64,000 nt of DNA, taken from CAWJAP01 sp963834365. GTDB taxonomy: Bacteria > Acidobacteriota > Vicinamibacteria > Vicinamibacterales > Vicinamibacteraceae. The notes under the pieces were generated by a model. It was not told the origin of the DNA. It saw only the letters and a list, made by a program, of their open reading frames with translations, and did not search any database. Location of the stretch: positions 248,001 to 312,000 of the forward strand of contig CAWIBS010000029.1 of NCBI GenBank assembly GCA_963834365.1, written 5' to 3'. This document shows positions 44,418-54,771 of this stretch, piece after piece (position 1 is the first letter of the stretch; each line of letters starts with the position of its first letter). A program made the position numbers and the translations under genes.

Positions 44418-46401
44418 ATGCCCGCGACTCTTCCGAATCGTCGCATTGACGGCCCTCATCGGGCCGCAGGTGTGGGCGGGTGCGGAAGCGGAGTCGGGCA
44501 GGCCGGGGCCGGCCAGCTCGGAAGTCAATCCTTACAGGCGCGTCCGGCCGAGCCATCCCCCGTCGTCCTCACCGCCAGCCTCTCGGCCGGCTGGATTGAA
44601 GGCGTCGTCACTGACGATGGAAGCCGGCCCGTGGCGGGGGCCGCGGTCACGGCGCAGGGTCGTGATCTTCCTGATTGTCGAGACCGACGGCGGCGGCCGC
44701 TTCGCGATTCGCAGCGTGCCTGCCGGCACCTATCTGCTGCGCGTGCAGGGTCGTGGATATTCGGCGTCGCGTCGGGAGTTCATCCAGGTCATGCCGGCGC
44801 GCGGCACCCGGCTCGACGTGCGACTCAATCGGGTGACGACGATGTCGGCGCCTGCACCGGAGGCGCGTGTCATCGCCGCCGGGATGGGGCCCGCACCGGC
44901 CGCGCCGGGCGTGCCCGACGCCCTCGAACCGGCGTCTCCCGCGACACCGGAGCGAGACGAGGCGCACGATCACTCGCCTGCGGCGTGGCGCCTGCGACAC
45001 CTCAAGCGATCGGTCCTCCGCGAGACTCAGACGGGGCTCACGGATCCGGCGTCCTACGAGCACGAGATCCTCGAGGACGCAGACGGCTTCGACATCAGTG
45101 ACTGGGCCCTCGGACTGGCGCGCACGGCCTCGTCGTTTCTCACCGCCGACAGCGTTCAGGGCCGGGTGCAATTGCTGACGAGCGGCGCGTTCGACCAGCC
45201 GTTCGAGGACGTGCCGATCACGACATGGCAGCGGGCATCGCCTACGTGAATCTCGCCGCCCCGGTCAGCACTCGCACGAGCTGGGTCGTGGAAGCGGCAA
45301 CCGCGCAGGGCGCCGTCTCGTCGTGGTTCGTCGGCGGGTCCTACGCGACGGTGGTCGCCGACAGTCACGCGCTCGACGTCCACAGCTCGTACAGCCGGCA
45401 GCGCTACGCCGGCGGCAACCCGCAGGCGATGGCGGCCTTCGTCGATGGCAGCCGCAATGTCGGCGGCGTGCGGGTCGCCGATCGCTGGACGATCTCGCCG
45501 CGTGCGCTGGTCAAGGTCGGCGGGCAATTCGAGCACTTCAACTACCTGAGCGAAGCGGAGCTCTTCAGTCCCACCTTGTCGGTCGCCGTGTCACCGGCCG
45601 ATCGGACCTGGCTGCGCGCCAGCATGACCCGCAGCAGATGACGGCTCCCGGCGCCGACGAGTTCGTGCCGCAGGCCTACGGCAGCCTCTCGCTTCCGCCA
45701 CAGCGGACCTTTGCCCCGCTCGTGCACGGTGGGTCGTTCAGGCCGCAGGAGACGCGGCACCTCGACCTGTCGATCGACCAGGATGTGGCGTCGTTCGTCG
45801 TGTCGGTCTCGCACTTCCGGCAGGACGTGGACGATCAGCTGGTCACGATCTTCGGCGTGGAGCCGCACGACGCGGACAGGCGCCCGATCTGGGGCACTAC
45901 GCGGTCGCCAATGCCGGGGGCTTCTCGGCGCTGGGCTGGGGAGTGAGCGTGGCCCGACCCATCGCCTCGTACATGCGCGGCAGCGTCGAGTACCGGTTCT
46001 CCAACGCGACGTGGAGCTCGACGGCGAGTGACGGATCGGCTCGTGCCGTATGCACCGTCGGCTGGGCGCGGTACGAACGGAGCGCCTGCACGACGTGCTG
46101 ACGCACCTCGATGCCGTGGTTCCGACGACGGCGACGCGCGTGCTCGCGACCTACAAGCTCAACACGGGATACTCGCACGTTCATCTCGACGAACGCGACG
46201 CCGGGCCCTGATGTCCGCTTCGACGTTCAGCTCTATCAGGGACTGCCGTTCATCTCGACGGGCAAGGCGCGCTGGGAGCTCGTGTTCGCCGTGCGGAACC
46301 TGTTCCACGACCCCCAGAAACAGGTCGAATCCCTCTACGACGAGCTGCTCGTCGTCCGGCCTCCCAAGCGGGTCGTGGGCGGCGTCACCGTCCAGTTCTG
46401 A
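44418..46401 (+). CDS. TonB-dependent-receptor-like outer-membrane protein (many frameshifts as read)
   Basis: Starts MPATL, then in another frame FRIVALTALIGPQVWAGA (signal peptide). A carboxypeptidase-regulatory-like domain follows (VETDGGGRFAIRSVPAGTYLLRV), a Pro/Ala-rich spacer, and barrel strands in at least four frames: AAGIAYVNLAAPVSTRTSWVVEA, RWTISPRALVKVGGQFEHFNYL, ETRHLDLSIDQDVASFVVSVSHF, VARPIASYMRGSVEYRFSNATW and the end WELVFAVRNLFHDPQK ... VGGVTVQF with a terminal Phe. At least five frame changes, so either heavily mis-sequenced or decayed. No clear plug domain is seen, which would make it a receptor-like protein with a barrel only. Confidence 0.6.
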
Positions 46402-46418
46402 CGACCATCGCGCCGCAC

Positions 46419-46470
46419 ACCGGCGGGTTTACGCCGGTTCCGCCCGCAATCGCGCGATCTCGCGCGGGCG
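46419..46470 (+). terminator. Two strong hairpins after the receptor-like gene
   Basis: ACCGGCG/CGCCGGT (46419-46425 with 46432-46438) and CGCCCGC/GCGGGCG (46441-46447 with 46464-46470), 18 bases after the stop. The rest of the 296-bp gap up to the sensor kinase shows no gene, tRNA or repeat that I recognise. Confidence 0.5.
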
Positions 46471-46697
46471 CCATCCATAAACAACACACGCGGCTCCTGG
46501 CTCCAGCGATGCACTTTTGTTCTGGGGGCAGTGGATCCGTCTTTTTGAAGCGCGTATCCTTGTGATTGGATTCAGTCGGGCCTCGAGCCGCCAAGCGGTG
46601 GCTGTAAGTTCCTGGCTGACAAGGAGAAATCGCATTTCTACAACGTTGCCGCGTGGAACGCGCTTTGCTACATCGCAGCCTGGATACTGACCCGCGA

Positions 46698-49640
46698 ATG
46701 GAGGCTGGCCGCTTCACGAGCTCGGGACTGGTGGCATCGATTGGGCGTCGCGTCCTGCCAATCGCCGTCACGGTCGTGCTGGTGGCCCTGGCGTTCGCCA
46801 ACCTGCGCTCTCGTGCGGCGTGGCACGAGGTCGAGGATGGCGTGCTCTGGGCGCAGACGGCCGAAGGTGTCGTCGCCCGCGAGATCGCGCCCGGCGGCGC
46901 CGCCGAGCGGGCCGGCGTGACCGTCGGCGATCTGCTGATCGCGGCGGGGGAACAACCGATCGACTCGCCCGACGATGTGCTCGAGGTCCTCCACGCGAGT
47001 CGCCGTGGCGAGGAGGTCACCTACACGATCCTGCGACAGGGGCGGCGCGGGCTGGTGCGGCTGCAGCTCCGCGGCGTGCCCGAGGGCCATCGGGCGCTGT
47101 ATTTCGTCCAGGCGGCGGTGGCGATCTTCACGCTGATCGTCGGCTGTCTGGTGCGGTGGCGCCGTCCCGACGATCAGGCGTCGCTGCATTTCTTCTGGTT
47201 GTCGGTCGCGTTCTTCGGCGTGTTCGGGTTTTCGTTCAGCGGCCAGTTCGACCGCGTGGACTGGGTCTTCTACTGGGGGGACGTCGTGGCGCTGGTGCTG
47301 CTGCCGCCGCTGTTCCTGCATTTCGCGCTCGTCTTCCCCGATCGACCGAATGCGTGGGTCCGCACGTCGATGGGCCGCGCCACGCTGCCGGTCATGTACC
47401 TGCCGGCGTTGGTGCTGGTGGGCCTGCGTGCGGCGCTCCTGCCGCGGCCGGGGCTCGACGACGGCGGGTTCGCCGGCTGGCTCGACGCGCTCGATCGCCT
47501 CGAGTTCGTGCATCTCGCGTTCGGCCTGCTCGGCGGGCTGGCGGTGATGGTGCGGGCGCTGCGCCGCACCAAGTCGATGACCGCGCGACGTCAGCTCCGG
47601 TGGATCGTCGGCGGCACGACGATTGGCGCGTTGCCGTTCATTGCCGGCTACCTGACGCCCTGGGTGGCCGGCTTCGAGCCGGGTCCGCAGCTTGGCCTGC
47701 TGACGATCCCGCTGGCGTTCGTGCCGCTTTCCTTTGCCTCGGCGGTCGTGCGCTACCGGCTGATGGACGTCGAGGTCATCATCAAGCGCACGGTGGTCTA
47801 TGCCGCTGCGATCATGGCGATCGCGGCGATCTACGCCGTGCTGCTCGAGCTGGCCGGCGAGTTCGTTCTCGGCGGCACCGGCCAGCACAACACGATCATC
47901 GCCGTGCTGGCGACGCTCGTAGTCGTGCTCCTCGCCCCGATCGTCAAGAACACGATTCAGATGGCGCTCGACCGCGCCTACTACCGCGACCGCTACGATT
48001 ATCGGCAGGCGCTGGTGGGATTCGCGCGTGATCTCAACAGCGACCTCGATCTTCAGCGTTTGAGCGAGCGTCTCGTCGGCCGCGTCGTCGAGACGCTCGT
48101 GCTCGATCGCATGTGCCTGATGCTGGCGCCGCTCGCCGACGACGCGCCGGGCCGGTATGTGGCGACGCAGTCGGTCGGATTTGCGCCGCTGCTGCCGGCG
48201 ATCGACTCCGAATCGGGCATCGGGCATCGCCTTCGCGGCGGCCAGACGGTGAACCTCGACGATCCCTTCACCAGTCGCCGCTTCACCGGCGAAGAGGTCG
48301 TGGCGTGGCGCGACCGCGGCGTGCACTGCTTCGTGCCGTGCGTGTCGAAGGAAGGGACGATCGCGGTGATGGCGCTCGGCGGCAAGGAGAGCGGCGAACC
48401 GTTGAACAGCGAGGACATGGGTCTGCTCGAGGCCGTGGCGGGCCAGGTGGCCACCGCGTTCGAGAACGGTCGTCTCTACCATCAGCTGCAGCGCAAGGCC
48501 GCCGAGCTCGATCGCGAGAAGCGGTTCAACGAGAACATCGTCGAGTCGCTGGACGACGGCCTGCTGGTCGCCTCGCTCGACGATCGCGTAGTGCGGTGGA
48601 ACCCGGCGCTCGAGCGCATCTACGGCATCGCGCGGGCCGACGCCGTCGGCCGCCGCCTCGACGAGCTGTTCGATGCGGCGTTTCTCGCCTCGCTGCGCGC
48701 CGCGCGCCGCGATCGCGTCAGCGAGGACGTGACGCTCTATCGCGTGCCGCTGTCGTCGCGCCACGCCGACGGGCCCCGCGAGCTGCTCGTCAACGTCGCC
48801 TCCGCGCCGCTGCGGACGCGCGACGGCGGAGCCGGCGGAACCATCGTCCTGCTCGAGGACATCACCTCGCGGGTCCAGCTCGAGGAACAGCTGCAGATCT
48901 CCGAGAAGATGGCGTCGATCGGGCTGCTGGCGGCCGGCGTCGCGCACGAGGTCAACACGCCGCTGACCGGCATCTCGAGCTTCACCCAGATGCTGCTCGA
49001 GAGCGCGGATCCCGACGATCCCCGCACCAAGCTGCTCGAGAAGATCGAGCGGCAGACCTTCCGGGCGGCCAGGATCGTCAACGGCCTGCTGAATCTCGCG
49101 CGCCCGGCCAAGGTGGAACAGGCGCCCGTGGATCTGCACGCCGTCGTCAACGACGTGCTGTCGCTGCTCGAGCACCAGTTCCGGACCGGCAACGTGCAGG
49201 TGCGCAAGGAGCTCGCCGACGCGGCGCCGATCGTCCTGGCGATCGAGCACAAGCTGCAGCAGGTGTTCCTCAACCTGTTCCTGAACGCGAGGGACGCGAT
49301 GCCGCGCGGGGGATGGCTCTCGATCACGACGCGGGTCGAACCCGGCCAGATCGTCGTCGAGATCGGCGACACCGGCGACGGCATCCAGGTCGAGCACCTG
49401 TCGCGCATCTACGACCCGTTCTTCACGACCAAGCCGATCGGCCAGGGCACGGGGCTCGGGCTGTCGATCACCTACGGCATCGTTCGCGACCACGGCGGCG
49501 TCATCACCTGCGAGAGCGGTGACGGGAAGGGCACGGTGTTCCGGCTGACCTTCCCGGTGGCGGGAACCTCGGGAAGCCGGCTGACTCCCCCGGCCGAGAC
49601 CGGCACGGGCGGCAAACAGGAAGTCTGGTGGGGCTCATGA
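46698..49640 (+). CDS. Membrane sensor histidine kinase with PDZ, GAF and PAS domains
   Basis: 980 residues from the ATG at 46698; a GTG at 46653 adds 15. Helix 1 (VLPIAVTVVLVALAFA) is followed by a PDZ domain at about 45-118 (AREIAPGGAAERAGVTVGDLLI), six to seven further helices to about residue 395, a GAF domain (445-590), a PAS domain (about 605-715, NENIVESLDDGLLVASLDDRVV in part) and the kinase: H-box GVAHEVNTPL near 750, N-box NARDAMPRG near 864, G1 DTGDGI, and G2 GQGTGLGLS near 917. NtrB-like core. The stop overlaps the response-regulator start by ATGA, so they form one two-component system. The PDZ domain would sit outside the membrane. Signal unknown. Confidence 0.9.
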   Translation: MEAGRFTSSGLVASIGRRVLPIAVTVVLVALAFANLRSRAAWHEVEDGVLWAQTAEGVVAREIAPGGAAERAGVTVGDLLIAAGEQPIDSPDDVLEVLHASRRGEEVTYTILRQGRRGLVRLQLRGVPEGHRALYFVQAAVAIFTLIVGCLVRWRRPDDQASLHFFWLSVAFFGVFGFSFSGQFDRVDWVFYWGDVVALVLLPPLFLHFALVFPDRPNAWVRTSMGRATLPVMYLPALVLVGLRAALLPRPGLDDGGFAGWLDALDRLEFVHLAFGLLGGLAVMVRALRRTKSMTARRQLRWIVGGTTIGALPFIAGYLTPWVAGFEPGPQLGLLTIPLAFVPLSFASAVVRYRLMDVEVIIKRTVVYAAAIMAIAAIYAVLLELAGEFVLGGTGQHNTIIAVLATLVVVLLAPIVKNTIQMALDRAYYRDRYDYRQALVGFARDLNSDLDLQRLSERLVGRVVETLVLDRMCLMLAPLADDAPGRYVATQSVGFAPLLPAIDSESGIGHRLRGGQTVNLDDPFTSRRFTGEEVVAWRDRGVHCFVPCVSKEGTIAVMALGGKESGEPLNSEDMGLLEAVAGQVATAFENGRLYHQLQRKAAELDREKRFNENIVESLDDGLLVASLDDRVVRWNPALERIYGIARADAVGRRLDELFDAAFLASLRAARRDRVSEDVTLYRVPLSSRHADGPRELLVNVASAPLRTRDGGAGGTIVLLEDITSRVQLEEQLQISEKMASIGLLAAGVAHEVNTPLTGISSFTQMLLESADPDDPRTKLLEKIERQTFRAARIVNGLLNLARPAKVEQAPVDLHAVVNDVLSLLEHQFRTGNVQVRKELADAAPIVLAIEHKLQQVFLNLFLNARDAMPRGGWLSITTRVEPGQIVVEIGDTGDGIQVEHLSRIYDPFFTTKPIGQGTGLGLSITYGIVRDHGGVITCESGDGKGTVFRLTFPVAGTSGSRLTPPAETGTGGKQEVWWGS

Positions 49641-51106
49641 CACGGCAAGGCGCGATTCTCGTCATCGACGACGAAGAGATCATGCGGGAGATCCTCGAGA
49701 CCCTCCTGGTGCGCGAGGGCTACCAGGTGCGGCTCGCCTCGACCGGAGCCGAGGGGGTGGATCTCGCGCGTTCGATGCCCTTCGACGCGGCCATCGTCGA
49801 CATCATGATGCCGGGGAAGGACGGCATCTCGACGCTCGAGGACCTGAAAGCGATCGACGACGACCTGCCGATCGTGATGGTCACCGCGTTTGCGTCGATC
49901 GAGACGGCGATCGCAGCGATGAAGCGCGGGGCGCTCGACTACATCACCAAGCCGTTCAAGAACGACGAGGTGCTGGTCGTGCTCCGCAACGCGCTCGAGC
50001 GGCGGCAGCTCGTGAGCGAGAACCGGGCGCTGCGCCAGAACCTGCAGACGCGGTATCACAAGTTCGCGAACATCATCGGCCGCAGTCCGCGCATGCGCCA
50101 GGTCTTCGATCTGATCATCCAGGCGGCGCCGAGCCGATCCACCGTCCTGGTCAACGGCGAGAGCGGGACCGGCAAGGAGCTCGTCGCGCGGGCGCTGCAC
50201 ACCAATTCGCCGCGAGCCGAGCGGCAGTTCGTGACGGTGAACTCCGGGAACCTGCCGCCAGACCTGCTCGAGTCGAACCTGTTCGGACACGTGAAGGGCG
50301 CCTTCACCGGCGCCGTCTATCCCAAGAAGGGCCTGTTCGAGATCGCCGACAAGGGCAGCATCTTCTTCGACGAGATCGGCAACGTCCCGATTGAAACCCA
50401 GGCCAAGCTCCTGCGCGTCATCCAGGAACGCGAGTTCATGCGCCTCGGCGGCGTCGAGAACATCAAGGTGGACGTCCGCATCATCGCCGCGACCAACGTC
50501 GACCTGCGGCGGATGATGGAAGAAGGCCGGTTCCGGGAAGACCTCTACTACCGCCTTCACGTCATCACCATCCAGCTGCCGGCCCTCCGTGAGCGCAAGG
50601 AGGACATCCCGCTGCTGGCGCAGCATTTCCTCGGCAAGTACGGCGAGGAGAACGGCAAGATCGGGATGGAGCTGACGCCCGACGCCCTCGATCTGCTGAT
50701 GGAGTACGACTGGCCCGGGAACGTGCGCGAGCTCGAGAACGTGATCGAGCGGGCCGTCGTCCTGTGCCCCGGCACCCGCATCGACCTCGAGCTCATCCCG
50801 GAGCACGTGCGCACGTCGCGGCCGTTCCAGATTCCGACCTTCGTCGTCCCGCCGGAAGGGATTTCGTTCAAGGAAGTCACGAGCGACTTCGAAAAGCGCT
50901 TGATCGAGTCGACGCTCGAGGCGGCGGGCGGCGTGCAGAAGCGCGCGGCCGAGCTGCTGCACATCAAGCCGACCACGCTCAACGAGATGATCAAGCGGTA
51001 CGACATCCGCCCGCGGCGCAAGAAGGCGAGCGCTGGCAACGGTGTGCGCGACCACGAGCTCGGGATTGCCGAGGAAGAGGAAACCGCCGAACCGACGCGG
51101 GGGTGA
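49637..51106 (+). CDS. Sigma-54-dependent NtrC-family response regulator
   Basis: 489 residues. Receiver domain 5-120 (VIDDEEIM, phosphoacceptor near D54 in IVDIMMPGKDG, Thr in VTAFAS, Lys in ITKPFK), then the AAA+ domain with Walker A NGESGTGKEL, the sigma-54-contacting GAFTGA loop near 221, FFDEIGNVP, and NVRELENVIERA, and a C-terminal helix-turn-helix near 435-465 (AAELLHIKPTTLNEMIKRYDI, in part). The ATG at 49637 is preferred over an in-frame GTG at 49628 because it overlaps the kinase stop. It would activate sigma-54 promoters in response to the kinase; targets unknown. Confidence 0.93.
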   Translation: MTRQGAILVIDDEEIMREILETLLVREGYQVRLASTGAEGVDLARSMPFDAAIVDIMMPGKDGISTLEDLKAIDDDLPIVMVTAFASIETAIAAMKRGALDYITKPFKNDEVLVVLRNALERRQLVSENRALRQNLQTRYHKFANIIGRSPRMRQVFDLIIQAAPSRSTVLVNGESGTGKELVARALHTNSPRAERQFVTVNSGNLPPDLLESNLFGHVKGAFTGAVYPKKGLFEIADKGSIFFDEIGNVPIETQAKLLRVIQEREFMRLGGVENIKVDVRIIAATNVDLRRMMEEGRFREDLYYRLHVITIQLPALRERKEDIPLLAQHFLGKYGEENGKIGMELTPDALDLLMEYDWPGNVRELENVIERAVVLCPGTRIDLELIPEHVRTSRPFQIPTFVVPPEGISFKEVTSDFEKRLIESTLEAAGGVQKRAAELLHIKPTTLNEMIKRYDIRPRRKKASAGNGVRDHELGIAEEEETAEPTRG

Positions 51107-51151
51107 TCGCGAGCGGACCGATCTCACCGATCGACGGCCATGCGCGGTCTG

Positions 51152-52412
51152 CTAATGCAGCGACCCGAGCAGGCGATCGGTACTTGCTCAGAATCACGTC
51201 CCACCGGTAGTTGGCCTTGACGTATTGCCGGCCGTTGCGGCCCATGGCGGCGCGCAGGCGGTCGTCGGCCAGCAGCAGCTTCAACGCCTCCGTGAACTCG
51301 TCCTGGTTCGCATAGAAGAGCCCGGCCTGGCTCTTGAAGCAGTGATCCACCAGCACGTCGCTGCGGGCGCTGGCGAGAATCGGAGTGCCCACCGCCAGGG
51401 CTTCGAGCGCCAGGAGCGACAGGCTCTCGTGCGGTGAGGGGACGACCACGACCGAGGCCGCCTCGAGCGCCTCGGCGCGCTCGGTTTCCGACAGCATGCC
51501 GGCGAACCGCACGGACGGATCCTCCGGCAGCGGCATCAGCTTGACGCCCATCAGCACCAGCGTCGCGTCGCCCCGTTCCCGCTGGTAGCCGTTGAAGTAC
51601 TGCACCAGCTCCTCGCAGCCCTTTCCGGGGTCGATGCGTCCGCCATACAGCGCCAGCGGGCCGAACAGCCGATGACGCCGGCGGAAGGCCTCGCCGCGCC
51701 CCCGCATCCGCTTGCGGTTGCCGTAGCCCTTGTCCGGTGCTTCCTCGTCGCTGTCGGCGGCCTCCCGTGTCGCCTCCTCGCTGCCGGGATGCGGCCGGAA
51801 CTGCGGCAGGTCCACCCCGCAGCCGACGGTCTCTTCCGCCGTCGCCGAAATGTCGAAGGTGGTGTTCAGGAAACGGCGCTCGACGTCGGTGTTGTAGGCG
51901 AAGGCCCGGGCCTTGCCGAACAGTTGCCGGTAGAGTCGCAGGCGGATCGCCGGCTCGTCGTGGGCGGTCGGGACGAGGATGCTGCGGGACGGGTCCACCT
52001 GCAGGCCCAGCACAGTCGGCGCATAGAGGTAAGTGAAGAAGATCAGCGCGTCGAACGATCGGTGGTGGCGCTCGAGGTGCTCGATGAGCGGCGGAGACCA
52101 GGGGCCCTGCTGCTCCAGCCACTCGCGCTCGTCGGCGTCGCTGTGCTCGTAGTGGAAGATCCAGTCCGAATACCGGTTGAACTGCTGGAGGTCTCGCGTG
52201 CGGCTGGTCGCGAACCGCCGCACCGAGACGCCGCGCACCCGATCCAGGCCTTCCGGGTACTCGTTCTTCCAGGTGATGTAGTCGCGCGCGCAGGTCGTCA
52301 GCACCTCGACGTGATGGCGCGCGGCGAGACGCTCGGCGACGAGGCGGCAGTGATACTCGGAGCCGCCGAGAATATCCGTGCCGTAGCGCTGGACGATGAG
52401 CGCGATTTTCAC
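51152..52412 (-). CDS. Glycosyltransferase family 4 protein (C-terminal frameshift as read)
   Basis: About 420 residues, GTG start at 52412 (KIALIVQRYGTDILGGSEYHCRL in part). GT-B fold with GRIDPGKGCEELVQYF, then PSPHESLSLLALEALAVGTPIL, the acceptor/donor EX7E-type motif. Near 51180 one base must change to end as SKYDRLLGSLH at 51152; as read, the frame would run 116 bases into the regulator gene on the other strand. N-terminus close to that of the third transferase (54772-56259), so these two are paralogues. Last gene of the glycan cluster. Sugar unknown. Confidence 0.82.
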
Positions 52413-52446
52413 GAGAGGAGGCCTCTGAGGCTTCGGATGGCGACGA

Positions 52447-53511
52447 TCATGCGAACTCCGCGACGAGCCGATCGATGTCACGCGACGTGCGCCCGTCTCC
52501 GAACGCCTCGAGCCGCCGCCGCTGGCCGTCGATCACATGCCGGCGAACGGCGCGATCGTAGGCGAGCACCGCGAGCCACTCGGCCGCCAGCTCGAGATCC
52601 TTGGGATTGAACACGACGCCCGCCCCGCCCATCGTCTCGGGCACGGCGGCTTCGCCGTATGCGAGGACCGGGACGCCCGCCGCCATCGACTCCAGCAGCG
52701 GGACGCAGAAGCCTTCGTGCTCGCTGAGCGAGACGTAGACGTCCGCATGCCGGTAGAAGCCGGCCAGATCCGCGTCGGGCACAGGTCCGGTGAAGACGAA
52801 TCGGTCGGCCGGCATCCGGTACTCGGCCATCAAGGCCCGGATCGTCCGGTAGTAGTCGGGTACGGCGTCGGTTTTGCCCACGAAGATGAACCGATAGTAC
52901 GCGTCAACGTAGCGCTTGTAGTGCTCCGCCAGCCGGATGTGGTCCTCGATCCGCTTGTTCGGGGCGATGCGGCCGACGAACAGGAAGTTTATCAGGCCGT
53001 CCTCGAGCACGCGCGCCAGGGCGGGCCGCGCCGGAGCATCGGTGATGCGGCCCAGATCGACCGCGATCGGCATCACGCCGGTCGGCGCGAAGCCCAGCGC
53101 CTCGAGCTCCCGGCGATTGAAGTCCGAATCGCCCAGCGCCAGGTCGACATGGCCGACCAGCGTCGCCAGCTCGCGGCGGCCGAGCGTCGCCAGGCGGAAC
53201 ATGCCGGCGTCGTAGCCGGCGAAGAAATGGGCGGGCGTGATGTTGTGGTACTGCAGCACGCGGGCGCCGGGCAGGGTCGCAAAGGCGCCGGTCATGGGGG
53301 AGGGCAGCGCGAAGTGAAGGATGGTCACCTCGCCGCGGCGCGAGGCCGCATCCTCCCACGGCCGGACGTCCTGCCGCAGGTCGTCGTCGATCGTCATCGC
53401 GAAGAGGTCCGACTCGTGGCCTTTCGCGCGCAACAGATTCCGGACCCGCCGGGCGCTGTCTCCGATCGCATCGCCCCGGTGCGCGGCCGGTACCCATTGG
53501 TTAATCACCAT
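52447..53511 (-). CDS. Glycosyltransferase family 4 protein
   Basis: 354 residues, intact. GT-B fold: HNITPAHFFAGYDAGMF, ALGDSDFNRRELEALGF, LFVGRIAPNKRIEDHIRL and the donor-site SLSEHEGFCVPLLESMAAGVPVLAYGEAAVPETMGG in parts. The paired HNITP and LGDSxFNRxELEALGF segments are shared with the next gene upstream, so both belong to one subfamily. Its start ATG overlaps the stop of that gene by 11 bases. Probably adds mannose- or glucose-type sugars to a polyprenyl-linked glycan; the acceptor cannot be told. Confidence 0.87.
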   Translation of the reverse strand: MVINQWVPAAHRGDAIGDSARRVRNLLRAKGHESDLFAMTIDDDLRQDVRPWEDAASRRGEVTILHFALPSPMTGAFATLPGARVLQYHNITPAHFFAGYDAGMFRLATLGRRELATLVGHVDLALGDSDFNRRELEALGFAPTGVMPIAVDLGRITDAPARPALARVLEDGLINFLFVGRIAPNKRIEDHIRLAEHYKRYVDAYYRFIFVGKTDAVPDYYRTIRALMAEYRMPADRFVFTGPVPDADLAGFYRHADVYVSLSEHEGFCVPLLESMAAGVPVLAYGEAAVPETMGGAGVVFNPKDLELAAEWLAVLAYDRAVRRHVIDGQRRRLEAFGDGRTSRDIDRLVAEFA

Positions 53512-54766
53512 CGGGCTGATTCACGATCGCGTGGTCCGCGAGTGGCTCCAGGGCGCGGTAGGCGGCCGGTCTGTACTGGTGCAGCTCCTCGAGCTGCTCG
53601 CCGATCGTGAAGCTGTCCCAGAAGTCGAACGTCACGTCGGGCGCGGGCTGGGGCGGCGTCGCGAGCACGCGCTCGACGAAGCCGGTGACGAGACCGGCGA
53701 AGTCTTTCGCGAGCAGCCGGGTGAGCGCGGCCTCCTGGCCCTCGAGGATGCGATCCTCGAGCTCGGGATTGGTCAGGATCGCGTCGATGGCCGCCGCGAC
53801 CCGAGCGTAGTCCTTCTCGTAATACAGGACACCACCGCCATCGAGGGTCGCGGGAATGGCGGTCGCGGCGTAGGCGACGACCGGGATCCCGACATGGAAC
53901 GCCTCGATCAGCGGCACGCAGAAGCCCTCGTGCTCGCTCGCGCAGAGGAACAGATCGCTGATTTCGTAGGCGGCGGCGAGCTCCTCGTTCGACACCTGGC
54001 CGAGGAAGTGCACGTCCCGGACGCCGAGCTCGGCAATGAAGCGCTGCAGCATCGCGAAGTACGACTCGAACCCCGAATGCGATCCGACGAGCAGCAGCCG
54101 TGCGCGCGGGTTGTGCCGCGTGCGGTAGGCATGGAAGCCGCGGATCACATCCTCGATCTTCTTGTTGGGGATGATGCGGCCGACGAACAGGATGTTCGTC
54201 CAGCCGTCGTCGAAATCGCTGGTGAGCAGGTGGTTCGACGTGACGTCGAGATGATCGAAGCTCGGCACCACGGGAAGGACGGCCGTGTCCCGGAACCCCA
54301 GCGCCTCGAGCTCGAGACGGTTGAACTCGGAATCCCCGAGCGCCAGCACGCAGCGTGACGCGTACGCCCCGAGCTCGCGGCGGCCGAGGAAGCAGAGCTG
54401 CACCAGCAGCGGGTGCACCCCCAGGAAATGTTCCGGTGGCGTGATGTTGTGATAGACGAGCACCATCCGTCCCGGCAGCGCATAGGCGATGCGGGAGGCG
54501 CGCGATCCAATCGAAAAGTGATGGATCAGCACCGTGTCCGTCGTGCAGACGCCGATGAGGTCGCGGGAGTCGCGGGTGCGATCCTCCAGACGTGAATCGG
54601 CGGTGTCGACGAAGATGTCCGACTCGTACCCGGCCGCGCGCAATACCTTCTGGATCCCGAGCACCTCGTGGCCGATCGCGTCGCCGTAGCCGAGTGTCGC
54701 CAGGACCTGATGCACGGCGGGACGCGTCGCGGCGGCCCGCCCGCCCGCCTCTGTGTCGTTCGGCAC
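53501..54766 (-). CDS. Glycosyltransferase family 4 protein
   Basis: 421 residues, intact. Starts MPNDTEAGG; motifs HNITPPEHFLGVHPLLVQL, ALGDSEFNRLELEALGF, LFVGRIIPNKKIEDVIRGF, and CASEHEGFCVPLIEAFHVGIPVVAY, seen in parts. A C-terminal extension of about 50 residues (FDFWDSFTIGEQLEELHQY) is not part of the usual fold. It lies five bases after the third transferase and overlaps the next gene. Confidence 0.87.
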   Translation of the reverse strand: MPNDTEAGGRAAATRPAVHQVLATLGYGDAIGHEVLGIQKVLRAAGYESDIFVDTADSRLEDRTRDSRDLIGVCTTDTVLIHHFSIGSRASRIAYALPGRMVLVYHNITPPEHFLGVHPLLVQLCFLGRRELGAYASRCVLALGDSEFNRLELEALGFRDTAVLPVVPSFDHLDVTSNHLLTSDFDDGWTNILFVGRIIPNKKIEDVIRGFHAYRTRHNPRARLLLVGSHSGFESYFAMLQRFIAELGVRDVHFLGQVSNEELAAAYEISDLFLCASEHEGFCVPLIEAFHVGIPVVAYAATAIPATLDGGGVLYYEKDYARVAAAIDAILTNPELEDRILEGQEAALTRLLAKDFAGLVTGFVERVLATPPQPAPDVTFDFWDSFTIGEQLEELHQYRPAAYRALEPLADHAIVNQPDGD

Positions 54767-54771
54767 GGCGG

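Noticed and set aside
46471..46697. tRNA or sigma-54 promoter upstream of the sensor kinase
   Set aside because: No cloverleaf could be drawn and no GG-N10-GC element with correct spacing was convincing.
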